Shown one piece after another: positions 1 through 11,621 of a stretch of 64,000 nucleotides of DNA (the stretch's first letter is position 1; every line of letters starts with the position of its first letter). Under the pieces are notes generated by a model, which was not told the DNA's origin, ran no database searches, and was given only the letters and a program-made list of their open reading frames with translations. The translations under genes and the position numbers were made by a program. The stretch comes from Rehmannia glutinosa (taxonomy: Eukaryota > Streptophyta > Magnoliopsida > Lamiales > Orobanchaceae): NCBI GenBank assembly GCA_016081115.2, contig JABTTQ020002172.1:124001-188000 (forward strand). The letters are read 5' to 3'.

Positions 1-760
1 GTTGATGTTCACCATCTTTTCAAGGATTTGTTTGATCTCCTGTTAGCCATACGCTTGTCCATTGGCTTGTGGATGATATGCCAATGCAACTTTATGTTTG
101 ACTCCATATTTTGCCAACAAGTTGCTCATCAATTTATTTACAAAATGCGACCCTCCATCACTAATTAAAGCTCTTGGAGTGCCGAATCTAGTAAAGATGT
201 TTTTCTTAAGGAATCGCATTACAACCGAGCATCATTTGTTTTGGAAGGAATTGCCTCTACCAACGGGATACATATTCCACAGCAAGTAGAATATATTGAT
301 AAGCCGAAGACGATGGAAATGGGCCCATAAAATCAATCCCCCACACATCGAACAACTCCACTTCAATTACATTGGTCATTGGCATCTCGTGCTTCCTTGA
401 AATGTTTCCCATTCGCTGACACCTGTCACATTGTTGCACAAACAAATAACAGTCATTAAATAGAGTGGGCCAATATAGCCCACTTTGCAATACCTTCGCT
501 GTGGTGCGAGTGGGACCAAAATGTCCGCCAGATGGTGAAGAGTGACATTGTTGTAGGACTCCCTCCCATTCTTCTTGAGGTACGCATCTCCTTATGATTT
601 TGTCCGCGCACCTCTTAAAGAGTAGGGGGTCATCCCACATGTAGAACTTTACATCATGTAAAAATTTCTTCTTTTGATATCTTGTGATAAATCCGGAGGT
701 AGAACTCGTGACCAAGTAGTTGACAAAGTCCGCATACCATGGGAACTTTGCCTCAAGCAT
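1..760 (-). pseudogene. Gypsy integrase, broken and cut by window edge
   Basis: Integrase would insert the element cDNA into chromosomes. The HHCC zinc-binding part is visible (HSSPSGGHFGP followed by CDRCQRMG). The catalytic core follows, with its first aspartate in WGIDFMGPFP and the second in LISDGG, near 180-150. A stop (TAG) interrupts the core just after ILLAVEYVSRW, near 257. Further on, the conserved YHPQANGQA motif near 40-80 is followed by a frameshift and an in-frame TAA. The third catalytic residue and the C-terminal part lie at or beyond the window edge. It is clearly non-functional as read. Confidence 0.88.
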
Positions 761-1539
761 GAGTAATCTTTCATCGGAAACTCCTCTTTGATCAATCCCG
801 TACCTCCTTTTGCTCCCTCTTGATTTTCTAATCGAGATAGATGGTCCGCTACCACGTTCGCATCCTTTCTACGGTCCTTAATTTCCACATCAAACTCTTG
901 CAATAATAAGATCCATCGAATCAACCTTGGTTTCGCATCCTTCTTGTCAAAGAGGTATTTGATAGCCGCATGGTCGGTATGCACTGTCGTCTTCGTCCCG
1001 ATCAAGTAAGATCGAATTTATCGAATGCGAAAACAATCGCCAACATCTCTTTCTCTCGTTGTGGTATAATTCATTGAGCACATCGCCCAACGTTCGACTT
1101 GCATAGTAGATGGATCGGAACAATTTTTCCCTCTTTTGACCAAGAACAGCCCCAACCGCATAGTCGCTTGCATCACACATTAGCTCAAATGGTTGACTCC
1201 AATCTGGGGCGACGAGTATAGGTGCGGTCACCAATGCTGTCTTCAACATTTCGAACGCCTGCAAACATTCATTGGAAAAAATGAAAGCAGCATCTTTTTC
1301 TAGCAATTGGCTCAAGGGCTTAGAAATTTTAGAAAAGTCACGGATAAACCTTCAGAAAATCGGCATGGCCCAAGAAGCTCCGAATGGCTTTCTCGTTTGT
1401 AGGAGGTGGTAACTTCTCAATTGCTACAATCTTTGCCCGATCAACTTCCAAACCTGCAGAAGAGACTCGATGACCAAGTACAATGCCATCGCGTACCATA
1501 AAATGACACTTTTCCCAATTTAGTACTAGATTGGTCTCT
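761..1539 (-). pseudogene. Gypsy RT thumb and RNase H, frameshifted
   Basis: This segment continues the pol of the same Gypsy fragment. RNase H degrades the RNA strand during reverse transcription. The first catalytic aspartate sits in MCDASDYAVGAVLGQ (near 1185). The next motifs, VHTDHAAIKYLF (near 970) and NVVADHLSRL (near 845), are in another frame, so at least one frameshift lies between 1100 and 1000. RT thumb sequence ending in WEKCHFMV-like text is readable near 1530-1490 after a frameshift at about 1545. The reading is otherwise continuous, so decay is moderate. Confidence 0.85.
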
Positions 1540-2442
1540 TCACATCATTTGTAACACTAGGGAAAGATTGTGAAGACAATTATCAAAAGAATCACCAAAC
1601 ACAGAGAAATCGTCCATAAACACCTCCATAACTTTTTCAATAAGATCGTGAAATATAGCCATCATACAACGTTGGAAAGTGGCAGGCGCATTACATAAAC
1701 CAAATGGCATGCGATGAAATGCAAATGTGCCATACGGACATGTAAATGTTGTTTTCTCTTGGTCTTCCGGCGCAATCATGATTTGATTGTACCCGGAATA
1801 ACCATCTAAAAAGCAATAATAATCATAACCTGCAAGACGATCCAACATCATATCGATAAAGGGGAGGGGGAAGTGATCTTTTCGAGTGGCATCATTAAGT
1901 TTTCTATAATCAATACATATCCGCCACCCGGTAACAATTCTAGTAGCAATTTGTTCCTCATTTTCATTTTTCACCACTGTTACCCCCCCTTTTTTCGGCA
2001 CCACTTGTACCGGACTCACCTATGAACTATCAGATATCGCATAAATGATCCCGGCATCCAACCATTTCAACACTTCCTTCCTAACCACATCTTGCATAAT
2101 AGGGTTTAGTCGTCTTTGGTTTTGCACTGATGGTTTATAAGCATCTTCCATCTGAATTTTATGCATCACAATGGATGGACTTATGCCTTTTAAATCAGTT
2201 ATAGACCATCCTAGTGCCGACTTATGTTTTCGTAAAACCCTTAATAGTTTATCAAGTTGGGTAGGAGTGAGAAGAGATGAAACGATTACCGGATTTGCAT
2301 TATTTGCCCCTAGGAATGCATATTTGAGGTGTTCAGGTAATTGCTTGAGTTCCGGAGGTGGTGTTGTCATTTCAGTCTCACGCACGGGCTGCCCATGCGC
2401 CGGCGCACGGCCCGTGTGCTCTTCAGAGAGTTCAATAAACAC
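1540..2442 (-). pseudogene. Gypsy reverse transcriptase, one in-frame stop
   Basis: RT copies element RNA into DNA. Visible blocks in order are a fingers region with GWSITDLKGISPSI, then VSPVQVVPKKGG, WRICIDYRKLN, the palm with FLDGYSGYNQI, FAFHRMPFGLCNAPATFQ, and the active site FMDDFSVFG near 1590. A single TAG at about 2020-2022 separates the two long open stretches. It lies where related elements usually carry tryptophan before VSPVQ, so a TGG to TAG change is likely. The frame is lost again at about 1543. The upstream acidic and Pro-rich stretch (near 2440-2350) is the linker from protease. Protease itself is absent. Confidence 0.9.
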
Positions 2443-2459
2443 AGAGGAATAAACACAAC

Positions 2460-4588
2460 ATGCTACACTCTGGAACTCTCAAAATAGATGCATGATAAAT
2501 AAACAGCTGACAAAGACTCCCTATGAGATTTGGACAGGGAGAAAACCAAATGTTGCATATTTTAGAATATTTGGATGCAAATTCTTCATCCATAACAATG
2601 GCAAAGATAATCTAAAGGCTTTTGATGCTAAAGCTGATGAAGGTATCTTCTTGGGATACTCAGCTGAAAGCAAAGCCTACAGAGTACTCAACAAGAGGAC
2701 TATGGTTATAGAGGAATCCATTCATGTGGTGTTCGATGAGCCAAATGTAAATGGAGAAGACATTGAAGAGTCGGTGACCGATAAGTGAATCAACCAACCA
2801 TGCGGAAGAATCCCTATCTTTCAAGTCGAAGTTGGAATTATAAACCCGGATGAAGATGAGATAGTGAGTCTCAAAAAATTTGGAAAATCTGCGGCTAAGT
2901 GATGACGAGAGAGTGATCAAAGCAACATAGTTTGCAAGACGATCAATCCAGCTAACTTACTCCAACCGATGTAAGATGGCCGAGAGACCATACACGTAAC
3001 TAGTCATTGGAGATATAAGAAGGTGTCAAAACAAGATCCTTAACTCAACAAGAAGCTATGTTCACATGATTTATCTCACAAATAGAGCCTAAAAGATGTG
3101 TCACAAGCATTGGATGACACACATTGGATTCAAGCTATGCAAGAAGAGTCTGAATCAGTTTGAAAGAAATAAAGTATGGGAATTGGTTCAAAGACCCACC
3201 CATCAAAATGTTATTGGCACTAAATGGGTGTTCGAAACAAGATGAACGAGGAAGGTTCGTGGTAAGAAACAAAGCAAGACTAGTAGCCAAAGGATATTGC
3301 CAAGAAGAAGGGATAGATTTTGATGAAACATTTGCCCCGTAGCAAGATTGGAAGCTATAAGGATGTTTCTTGCCTATGCGACTCACAAGAATTTTATTGT
3401 ATATCAAATGGATGTAAAGAGTGCATTCCTTAATGGTTTATTGGAAGAAGAAGTGTATGTTGAACAACCTCCAGGATTTGAGCGAGAAGACTCTTGGAGA
3501 TAAGGTATACAAACTCAAGAAAGCTCTATATGAATTGAAACAGCACCCGAGCATGGTATGATACTTTATCACAATTCCGATCGAGAACGGATTCACAAAA
3601 GGCAAAGTGGATAGAACACTCTTGAGAATTCAAGATGCGAAGAGTATATTGCTTGTTCAAATAAATGTGGATGACATTATTTTGGATCCACAAACAAAGA
3701 GCTGTGTGATAAATTTTCAAACCTCATGCAAAGCAAATTCGAAATGAGCATGATGGGAGAGCGACATTCTTCCTTGGACTCCAAGTGAAACAAATGGTGA
3801 AGGATGGAACCTTCATAAGTCAAATAAAATACACCGAGAGATTTAATGAAGAAATTTGGCATGGAAGAGAAGTCTTCGTGAAAATACCAATGAATACATC
3901 GGTCAAAATGGACATGGATGCGGATGGCAAGCATGTAGATCAAACAAGATACTGAGCACTTATTAGATCATTGCTTTATCTCACAAAGAAGGCCACCATC
4001 ACCTTTGTTGTAGGTGTATGTGCAAGATTTCAATCTGCTCCAAAAGAAAGCCATAGGATCTGACCAAGAGGATCTTGAGATATTTGAAAGGAAGCCAAGA
4101 AGTTGGCTTATGGTATCCATAGGAAGGTGGATTCAAGCTAATTGGCTATTCAGACTCGACTATCTTTGGATGTAGAGTTGACAGAATAGCACCTCAGGCA
4201 CATGTCAAATGCTTGAAACAAAGCTAATTTCAAGAAAAAGCAAAATTCAATAGCCACCTCTACAAAGCGAGAATACATAGCTGCATGGCACTGTTGTGCC
4301 CAAGTCCTATGGATGAGATAGCGGTGAGAGACTATGAAGTTGAAGAAAAGGAAATTCCAATCATGTGTGATAACACAAATGCAATTGCAATCACTCAAAA
4401 TCTGTGTTGCACTCAAGAACAAAGCATATCGATGTCGATATCACTTCATAAGAGATCATGTTGAAAAGAAGGACATCACCTTGAATATATTTCAACCGAT
4501 AAACAGGTTGGTCGACATATTCACAAAACCATTATGTGAGTCAAGATTTGAAGAACTCAAGCATGAGTTAGGGTTAATTAATTGGTGA
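2460..4588 (+). pseudogene. Copia pol remnant: IN end, RT, RNase H (copy A)
   Basis: The integrase C-terminal part is open at 2492-2788 (TPYEIWTGRKPNVAYFRIFGC and the later IFLGYSAESKAYRVL). RT follows at roughly 3120-3960 with recognisable PPGFE, QMDV and VDDIIL-type blocks, but the frame changes many times through single-base losses. RNase H covers roughly 4000-4588, ending in LADIFTKPLCESRFEEL. About ten or more frame changes make it unable to code for a polyprotein. Compared with copy B the order and spacing of blocks are kept, so decay is by small indels rather than large deletions. Confidence 0.87.
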
Positions 4589-5114
4589 CACTCGGAAGAC
4601 TCAAAGAAAAGAAATGAAACGAGAAAAGGGAAAAGGAGTGAACTCTCAAATCGGCCTAAAGTGAGTTAGCCGATTTGAGTCACTAGGAGAAGCTGTGAGA
4701 AGAAAAGTTAAATCGGCTAAGGGATAAGCCGAGTCATTTATGAGCAAAGTGACAAAAACGCAGTCATTTTTACTAAGCGGGAATGTTTTTAAGAATGACG
4801 TCAAAGATAATTATGACGTGTACAGGCAAAAGCTGCACACCAAGCTTATGATTGGATATAAATGCTACCGCATTAAATGCGAGAAATTAAATGTAAATCG
4901 GCGTGCAAGATCTAAGCCGTTGATTTTGATCAAATTTCAAAAACCACCCGCACGTCCTTTCATGAACCATACTTAAACCATTTTTGTCCGTTTCTCTCAC
5001 ACATTACCAAAAACTGTTCATTTTCTCTCTCAAAAGCAAAGGCAAAAACTCTCTCTCAAAACCCTATCAATCTTCAAATCACCTTCTAAGTTTCGTTCGG
5101 TGAAATCATGAACA
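4589..5114 (+). promoter_or_regulatory. Pol-ORF3 spacer, putative internal promoter (copy A)
   Basis: This block carries no plausible gene. It aligns by eye with the equivalent spacer of copies B, C, D and F. It contains GTGACAAAAACGCAGTCA (near 4749-4766), a full TGACGTCA palindrome at 4796-4803, and ATTGGATATAAATGC (near 4852). A CT-rich stretch (TTTCTCTCTC-type, 4990-5050) precedes the ORF3 ATG. The TATATA present in other copies about 140 bp before ORF3 is degraded here (CATACTTAAACC near 4967). Promoter function is inferred from conservation and motif layout. Confidence 0.5.
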
Positions 5115-8100
5115 ATGGCATCTAGTCATGATTTTATCAAGCTAGGAAAGCAAATCCACACGGGTCTCTTTGTGGATTTCGAGGGTATGGTCAAATAGGG
5201 GTCCGATGAAGCTCTCGTAAAGAAGATCGCTGAAAAACTAGAAACGTCAGGGCTAAAACCATTTCTGACAATGGAGTTTCCGATGACCTATGTGTAAGAG
5301 GTCGCACAGTTCTACGTGAACGCTGAGATTCACGATGAGGGGATCAAATCCTCTGTTCACGGGAAGGAGTTCATCATTACACGCCAAGGATTTGGCGTAA
5401 CACCGCCGTTCTACACGGCGGAAGGAACACAGTAAATCAATGAAGCGATGTTGACTTGGCTGCTACTTGGAAGGAAGTAGCCAAGACCGATCGTATCTTT
5501 GAAAAAGATAGTCTGACTAACAAGAGGATCTTTGAAGGAGGACTACCACAAATTGTTGGACATCGTTGCCAAATGCATAGACATCAAATTTGCGGCTTGA
5601 CCAATAATGTCAAAGCAAAATTGATTGTAATGGCTGCGATCATTGAAGAAAAGAAAGTGAATTGGGCTGAGTTTGTCTACAAATGGACTCTGCGCGACGC
5701 GTTGGGAACAAATCCTTCAAGGAGGGTGGAACGTTTGGAGGTTCCCTAGGATACGGTCGTGGTGATTGGCCGGTGATGGAGGTAAAAGGAGTCCTCTTCG
5801 ACATGGAAAGGCGTTCCATGTAAACAAGAGGATGTTGAGATCAAACCTCTCCAGCGCACGAGAAGAGAGCCTACGTTAAGAGAGCCGATCACGAGTGAGG
5901 GGGAATCGGTGACCCAAGATACTGATTGTCTCCTCTCCACCAAAGAAGAAGGCTGCCCCGTAGTCGCTAAGAGAATGCTGCCCCTGCAGCAAAGAAAAAA
6001 AAACAAATCTCGGCTCCCGCCCCGCAGCTCGAGTCACCCGCCCCGCAGTGTCTCTTGCCCCCGCCTGCAGCCAGCAGAGAGAAGGAATCCCAAATACCTT
6101 TTTGGTCGTCAAGAAAAGGAGAACTGATAAGCCAAGAAGGCCAGCTCCTCAGAAGAAACCAACAGCACCGGCCCCCGCCGCCCAAGACTCAGAAGAAACT
6201 CTATCCGAACCGGAAATCCCTCCGGTACAAACAAAGAGAAGAAGAATTTTCAAGCGCCCGAGCTTGAGAGACCGGCTGAGTCACCACTCACCGAGAAGAT
6301 ACCGAGACTCTTTGGAGAAGTGGAGTCTCCGAAGTGATTGATGAAAGCGCCAAGTCTGCTGAGGCCGATCAGCAGAGGCAACTCGATGACCCCAGAGACG
6401 GAATAAAGTGAGGAACAAGGCACACCGAGACAACAAAATCACGTGTTAACAGGGTTGTCTCTCCACCAACAGGCCTGAAGGTGTCGAGCAAAGCGAAGTC
6501 GCTAACCTTAATACCACGGAAACGAGGGCCGGCAAAGAGGATGATGAAGACGATGTAATCATGCACTCTCCATTGTATCCAGACATCCAAAATCATCTGC
6601 GAGAGTGGAGAAAATGGAAGCCGAGCCTATCAGTGTAGTTTGAAAATCCGAGTTCATTCTTTGAGGAAGAAGAACTCTTGATTTCTTGAGGTGGACACGA
6701 TCTTGCAAGCCCTTGACGAGGATAATTGCATAAATATTTCGGAAATTCGAAAAAGAAAATGAACGGGCTAAAGCAATGAGACGAGCGGAGGCACGTGAGA
6801 AGGCCAAGATCTGCGCCTCTCACCGGCACCACAGAACATACACATCCTCACTTTGACGCCCTATCGAAAGTGATGAGGATCCTGGACCCGATTCGCCACG
6901 AAGAGTTGCAAATGCAAAGCAAGTTAATCGCAAGAATCGAATCCTTCATGAGCAAAGAATGATGGAGGGACCAGGAGAGTCCTCCAAAACACGGCTCGAG
7001 ATAGCCCCAATGGGAGTGGTGCAAAGATATTGTCACCGTTGTTGCGCCACCACTTCCCAGCTCACTGAAAGAAGGAATTAAGGAACTGGCGATGAACCGG
7101 GATAGTGGGGACCCCGGTCGAGCCAACCCCTAATGAAGGTGTCTTACCACCGCCCCAATGGTGAATACTCGGTGAAAAGCAATGAGTCCGGAGACGAGTG
7201 ACCCCATTCAAGTCACTCATTTGGTGTGCCAACCGAGGGGAAACTCCCTCCACCTGCAGCAAGGTCGGAGGATGTTGCGGTGACTCCACAATGACTCTAG
7301 GAGGCAAAGTGGAGAAGGGACAAACACAAAGTACACGAGGTTGTCATCGCGAGGCTCGCACGATTGAGATGTCTCGGTGAGGTGCCAATCGCTCTCAAGG
7401 CTAATGACGCTTTGTTGATGCGGTCGAGGCACGAGGAAGGAACAACCTCAGGAGTTAACACTGGCGATGAAAGTGCAATCCATGGAGTTGAGACTCCAAT
7501 GGATGCCACATAGAAGACCCTAAGGCAGTACCGACATCGCCGAAAGGGATGTCATGCCTCGCGATTGAGACCGGCAGGAGGTAATGAAGCGCGACGGGAG
7601 GTTGAGACTTCCGAGGCACAGAAGGAAGTACGTAACATCCCTCCCCGCTATCATTGATCCATCGAAAAGGAGATAAGTGTGCTTCACGATTCCCAGGATA
7701 ATCCTCGATGTAACCTTTATGGGATCGGAAGGAGACGATGAAGCCGAGTCATCCCCTGTGGATCGATCCAAAAGACTGAGGATGTTCCAACCATGAGTAA
7801 GTCGACCTCAAGACTACTCGTCAAACTTTCAACTTTGATGATGAGCCACCATGGAAATCTCATCATCGTCCGATGACGCTCCGATAAGGTCGAGGACCAC
7901 CAACTCACTTGGAAAACCAGTGAGACCGACGAAGCTATTGAGATAGCCGAGGCTCGGCAAGTCGGGTCAACTTCACAATGACCCCAAACAAACAGAGTCC
8001 GGCTGCGCAGCTCCCAAGCCGCAGCAGGTTCGACTCCACAAGGAACTTCACGAGCACCACTCATCATTGAACAAATCCCGATTTGCCCGTGATGATCCCT

Positions 8101-9777
8101 TTGTAGAATCCTTTCCCTTCTCTCTGGAGGTACCCGACCTCCCGAAGAGTCGAAAAAAGAGATCTCGAGCGCTTCCACTGACCGGATCCTGTCATTCCAT
8201 CGAGATACCATCGTTCGGTGACTATGATTTGACTATGATTTTGACGCCGCTGGCCGTCGGCTAAAATGAGGGAACAACTGAAGTTCGGGAGGTGTTCAAA
8301 GCATTATTTGCTGAAATTGAACGGATGGAGAGGCACCAGGCCTCGATGGACATGAGATCGGATAATGAGAGATGCCAACCTTACGACTTGAGAGGCATAA
8401 TAGTCGAGAATCCGGGAGTGGTGGCAACAAAGAAGAACAATGCGTGTGGAACAAGCTAGATATTTCAGAACATTGTTCAACGAGCTGTTGTCAGCGAGAT
8501 GAGAATGCTGATGCAAAGACAAAATTGAAAGAACACATTGAGCACATGCATGAATCTCACACTGCTGAGATAAAGCTGCTGCGTGAGCAAAATAAGAATG
8601 AGCTCCTGCGTATGGAAGAAAACATGGATCGAAAATTCAGCCTTCTCATGGCTGAGATGAAGTTGATTAAAGTTGAATCCAACGCTACTCGCTCTGAGTT
8701 TCGCGCAGCATACTCCACAGCAGACTCAAAGCGAACTCGGCTATTAGCGCAGACTTTCGACTTCTCGCTTGCTAGTTTGTTTCCAGGGGTTCCTCTCTCC
8801 TTTGATGATGCCAAAAGGGGAAGAGGAATACCTAAAAGCTGAAGGATCTGAAGTTGAGAAGGAGGGAGCAGCTGTGAAGGCAAAGACAGCTGAGGAAGTA
8901 TTAAAAGAAAAGAAAGGGAAGTCTGTTGAGGGGGAAGGATCGAAAGATGTGACCTTGATGATTGCTAAACCCCCCAACAAAGTCTTGTCACTAGCTGATA
9001 TTATCAGCAAACTCTCAGTGACTCTGCCACTCCAACACTCTGTTGTACCAATGGTGAAAAGAAAGACGATTGAAGCGAGGGATGGAGGAAGTGGAAGGAA
9101 AGATGAATGCCCGAGTTATGGATATCTTGAAACAACATGGAGGCATTCCAATAGAGAGACACTTATGCCATCTCGGATGCGGAATCGAGCCAAGATCAGT
9201 TGATGAATTTAAAACGCCGCATCCGAAGGATACTTCGCAAACATGTCCATGGCTCAAGCCTAGGACTTTGTTGGGAAAAGGGTCTCACACTATGTGAAGA
9301 AGCTGACAGCAGCAGACGGACTCGGTAGTCACTCTGCTGGTCACTCCGTTACTTACTCTGGGAAGAAGAAGACCCAAGTACAATACACGCCGGAGGTAGA
9401 GGAAGAAGCGGTGGTGGAGGAAGAGGTTTGGACCTAGATCTCTCGCCCAAAAACATTGAGTACATAGATCCAGGCAAGAAAAGAGGGATCTACTGGGCTG
9501 AGTTTTGACGAAGTAGCCAACTGCAAGTGGCTAAGAACAATGTTGAGTATGTGAAAAGAATTGAAGAAGAAAATAAAAGACAAACTCAGCTATGGGAGGA
9601 GAGACAAGAGAGACTAAGAAGAGATGAAGTGCCGGAAGGCGTATGAAAAGAAGAAGAAAGCGGTGAAGATGAGAAAAAGAAAAGAAGATCGAGAAGATGA
9701 CAGAGTGAAGAAGATGAAAGAAGGAGGCGAAGGAGATGAAGTGTTGATGTCCACCCCTTCATGTATTTTACTATGTA
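5115..9777 (+). pseudogene. ORF3 of Copia copy A, heavily broken
   Basis: The start ATG at 5115 opens with MASSHDFIKLGKQIHTG, matching the start of ORF3 in the other copies. The N-terminal domain is readable to about 5870 across several stops and frameshifts (FEGMVK, VAQFYVNAEIHD, KKVNWAEFVYKW). The middle, 5900-8300, is acidic/Pro-rich and out of frame in many places. It keeps the YPDIQNHLREWRKWKPS block near 6580. A coiled-coil stretch is open at 8372-8842. The C-terminal part keeps GGIP, IEYIDPGKK and a Lys/Glu-rich tail to about 9770. The normal stop seems lost through a small indel. Function is unknown. Confidence 0.75.
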
Positions 9778-10046
9778 AACACATTTTATGTAAGTCTTAC
9801 GTATACTATATAAAAACTGTACAAACTCTATACTTGTGTAAACATAGGGAAGACATGGTTAGCTTAAGCCCCAGATTAAACTACGATACTTTTTGTTGGT
9901 TTAAGCTCGATGACAGCTATGTAAAGAACAAGGATGTTATGATCAATAAAAGATCGATTCTAAACATACATTACGTGGTTCTACATTTATGCGTATGTAT
10001 CTTTTTTTTAAATAATTGTATAGATGTTTTAAGTTTTGGCATCATC

Positions 10047-10059
10047 AAAAGGGGGAAAT
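10047..10059 (+). other. Polypurine tract, copy A
   Basis: AAAAGGGGGAAAT lies directly before the LTR start TGTTGGG. It is where plus-strand DNA synthesis is primed in LTR retrotransposons. The same tract precedes the 3' LTR of copies B and D. Confidence 0.9.
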
Positions 10060-11621
10060 TGTTGGGAAATCGTTTTATAGATTTTGATGAATGCCATGTA
10101 AAACTTAGAATAAGAAGTTGGCACCCCATTTTTGTAGTAAAGCGCATTGTAATAGATAGGGCAGTCAAGCCGAGTTAAGTCGGATATGCCTAAACATGCA
10201 AGAAGACAACCGGAGACTAGAAGGAAGACTCTCTTGCAAGACAGTGAGTATGGCAAATAAGAGAAGACGGAACTCGTTGAAGGTGCATCGATATGCGGTG
10301 AGTAAGTATCGATCAAAGTCAACTCAAGACACCAAGTCTCAAGGTTGAAGTGAGAGAAGAGTCATCAAATGATTGGAAGATGACTCAAGTCACCCGAGGA
10401 TGTGAAGAAAATGTAGTCAAGTCAAGACAATCAAAGAGATCATTGCCTGAGAAATCAAGAGAATTACTTAAACAAGTAATACCTCCATACTACCTTTCTT
10501 GAAGTGCTCAGTCCCAAAAGCGTGCAAAAGGAATAAACCAATGGGAAGCGCTGCACCATGTCAGAACTCTGAAAAGCTGAAAAACAATTCATACGAGGAA
10601 GTGGCAATTCCAAGGATCGCAACAAGACAAGCCAACGACCACAAGTGACTTTCAAAAATAAGCCTATCTCTTCAACGGGCAGATTTTTGAAAGATCACTA
10701 TAAAAGGCTGAGGAATAACTCTGAGAGAAGGTTACCTGAACCACGAACATTTCAAGAAAACATTTGAACTGTAACCTAAAATATTCTCAAATCATTCAAG
10801 ATTAATCCTCAAGCCTACATTACGAAGAAAATCAATCCAACACTCACCTGTGAATGATAGATAACTTCAATCAGTTGAAGAGGAAATTGTTGAAGAATCA
10901 AGAGGTCTACATTCCACGGAGGATTGTAGGAAGGTTCAAGGTCGAACCAGTCTCAAGTTTTTGGAGGGCTTTGTGATCAAATCCAAGAAGCTTGAGCAAG
11001 TGGGTTGTAGTAGCAAAGTTTTGCCATGTGAAGAAGTCGAGTCGCACGAGAAGCCGATTGCGTGACAAGGCATCTCGGATCGAGTCCCAAAGGATCAAGT
11101 CAAGTATGTGTGATCAAGACTTGTATCCGGGACATTACCACTCAGTATCTTGATCAATACCTAGTGGATTCCTCTAGGAGTTGGAGAAGAGAGGAGTAGA
11201 AGAATTACCCCATCTTCGAACCTCTATAAAAACTTATCGTGTCATTTACATTTCAAGCACTTTAATTCCTCGCATCTTATTTATTTAACTCTTCATTGAT
11301 AAATTTGCCATCCAATTGATAATCAATGTGTGCTAAAACCAAGTATTAAAACAAACTTAACCAAATTCAAGGGTGTTAATTCTTCCAATGAAAACAAATC
11401 ACAATCGAGTTAAGTCTTTAGTCAAAACGGTGAGTTATTTTATCATGGCTCGATCGATTCTGTTGAGTGACTAACTCTTTGATTAACTAACTTTGATGTC
11501 CATCAAGGACACAGCTGTGAAGTACTAACTCTGATTACTTAAAATGACTAATTTGAAAAGTTGGTAAGGCTTATTCAACCCCCCCTTCTAAACCTTACAC
11601 TCACACCCCTTGGGACATACA
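10060..11621 (+). repeat. 3' LTR of Copia copy A
   Basis: This LTR of about 1.56 kb begins TGTTGGGAAA right after the polypurine tract. It ends GGGACATACA, against GGGACCTACA in other copies. A TATA box, TATAAAAGG, lies at 10699-10707, near the middle. Sequences before it form U3; transcription would start about 30 bp later. The closing part carries the T-rich and C-rich string before the terminal TACA that all copies share. No partner 5' LTR is left, so no age can be estimated. After 11621 the flank changes to unrelated AT-rich DNA. Confidence 0.9.

Larger units (their letters stand above)
1..2447 (-). mobile_element. Athila-type Ty3/Gypsy retrotransposon fragment (pol only)
   Basis: The minus strand reads RT, then RNase H, then integrase, the Ty3/Gypsy order. 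The wording is typical of the Athila lineage, for example FMDDFSVFG at the RT active site, LFDVWGIDFMGPFP in integrase and CQRMGNISRKHEMP before it. The left side runs off the window inside the integrase. The right side stops upstream of RT, where Copia sequence in the opposite orientation begins near 2448. No LTR, primer site or gag of this element is visible. Lineage is assigned from remembered motif patterns, so Gypsy is sure and Athila is likely. Confidence 0.9.
2449..11621 (+). mobile_element. Copia copy A (SIRE-like, with ORF3), 5'-truncated
   Basis: This plus-strand copy contains the end of integrase, RT, RNase H, the pol-ORF3 spacer, ORF3, a polypurine tract and a complete 3' LTR. The 5' LTR, gag, protease and most of integrase are missing. 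Homology to the other family members starts at about 2449 inside integrase, directly beside the Gypsy fragment. The 10-bp string AATAAACACA occurs at 2434-2443 and 2448-2457 at this junction, which suits joining at microhomology. This copy has the most frameshifts in the family. It also has many places where the other copies read CTG or CAG and this one reads CG or CGG. Confidence 0.88.

Noticed and set aside
4240..4588. Host kinase or other plant gene hidden between elements
   Set aside because: Every inter-element stretch was accounted for as retroelement sequence. No exon-like block with host similarity was recognised.
5746..6341. Overlapping short frames on both strands
   Set aside because: They lie in the low-complexity Pro/Lys linker of copy A's ORF3 and have no independent similarity.
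9624..10178. 184-codon open frame running into the 3' LTR
   Set aside because: The first part is the charged ORF3 tail. The rest is read-through across the polypurine tract and LTR after loss of the normal stop.
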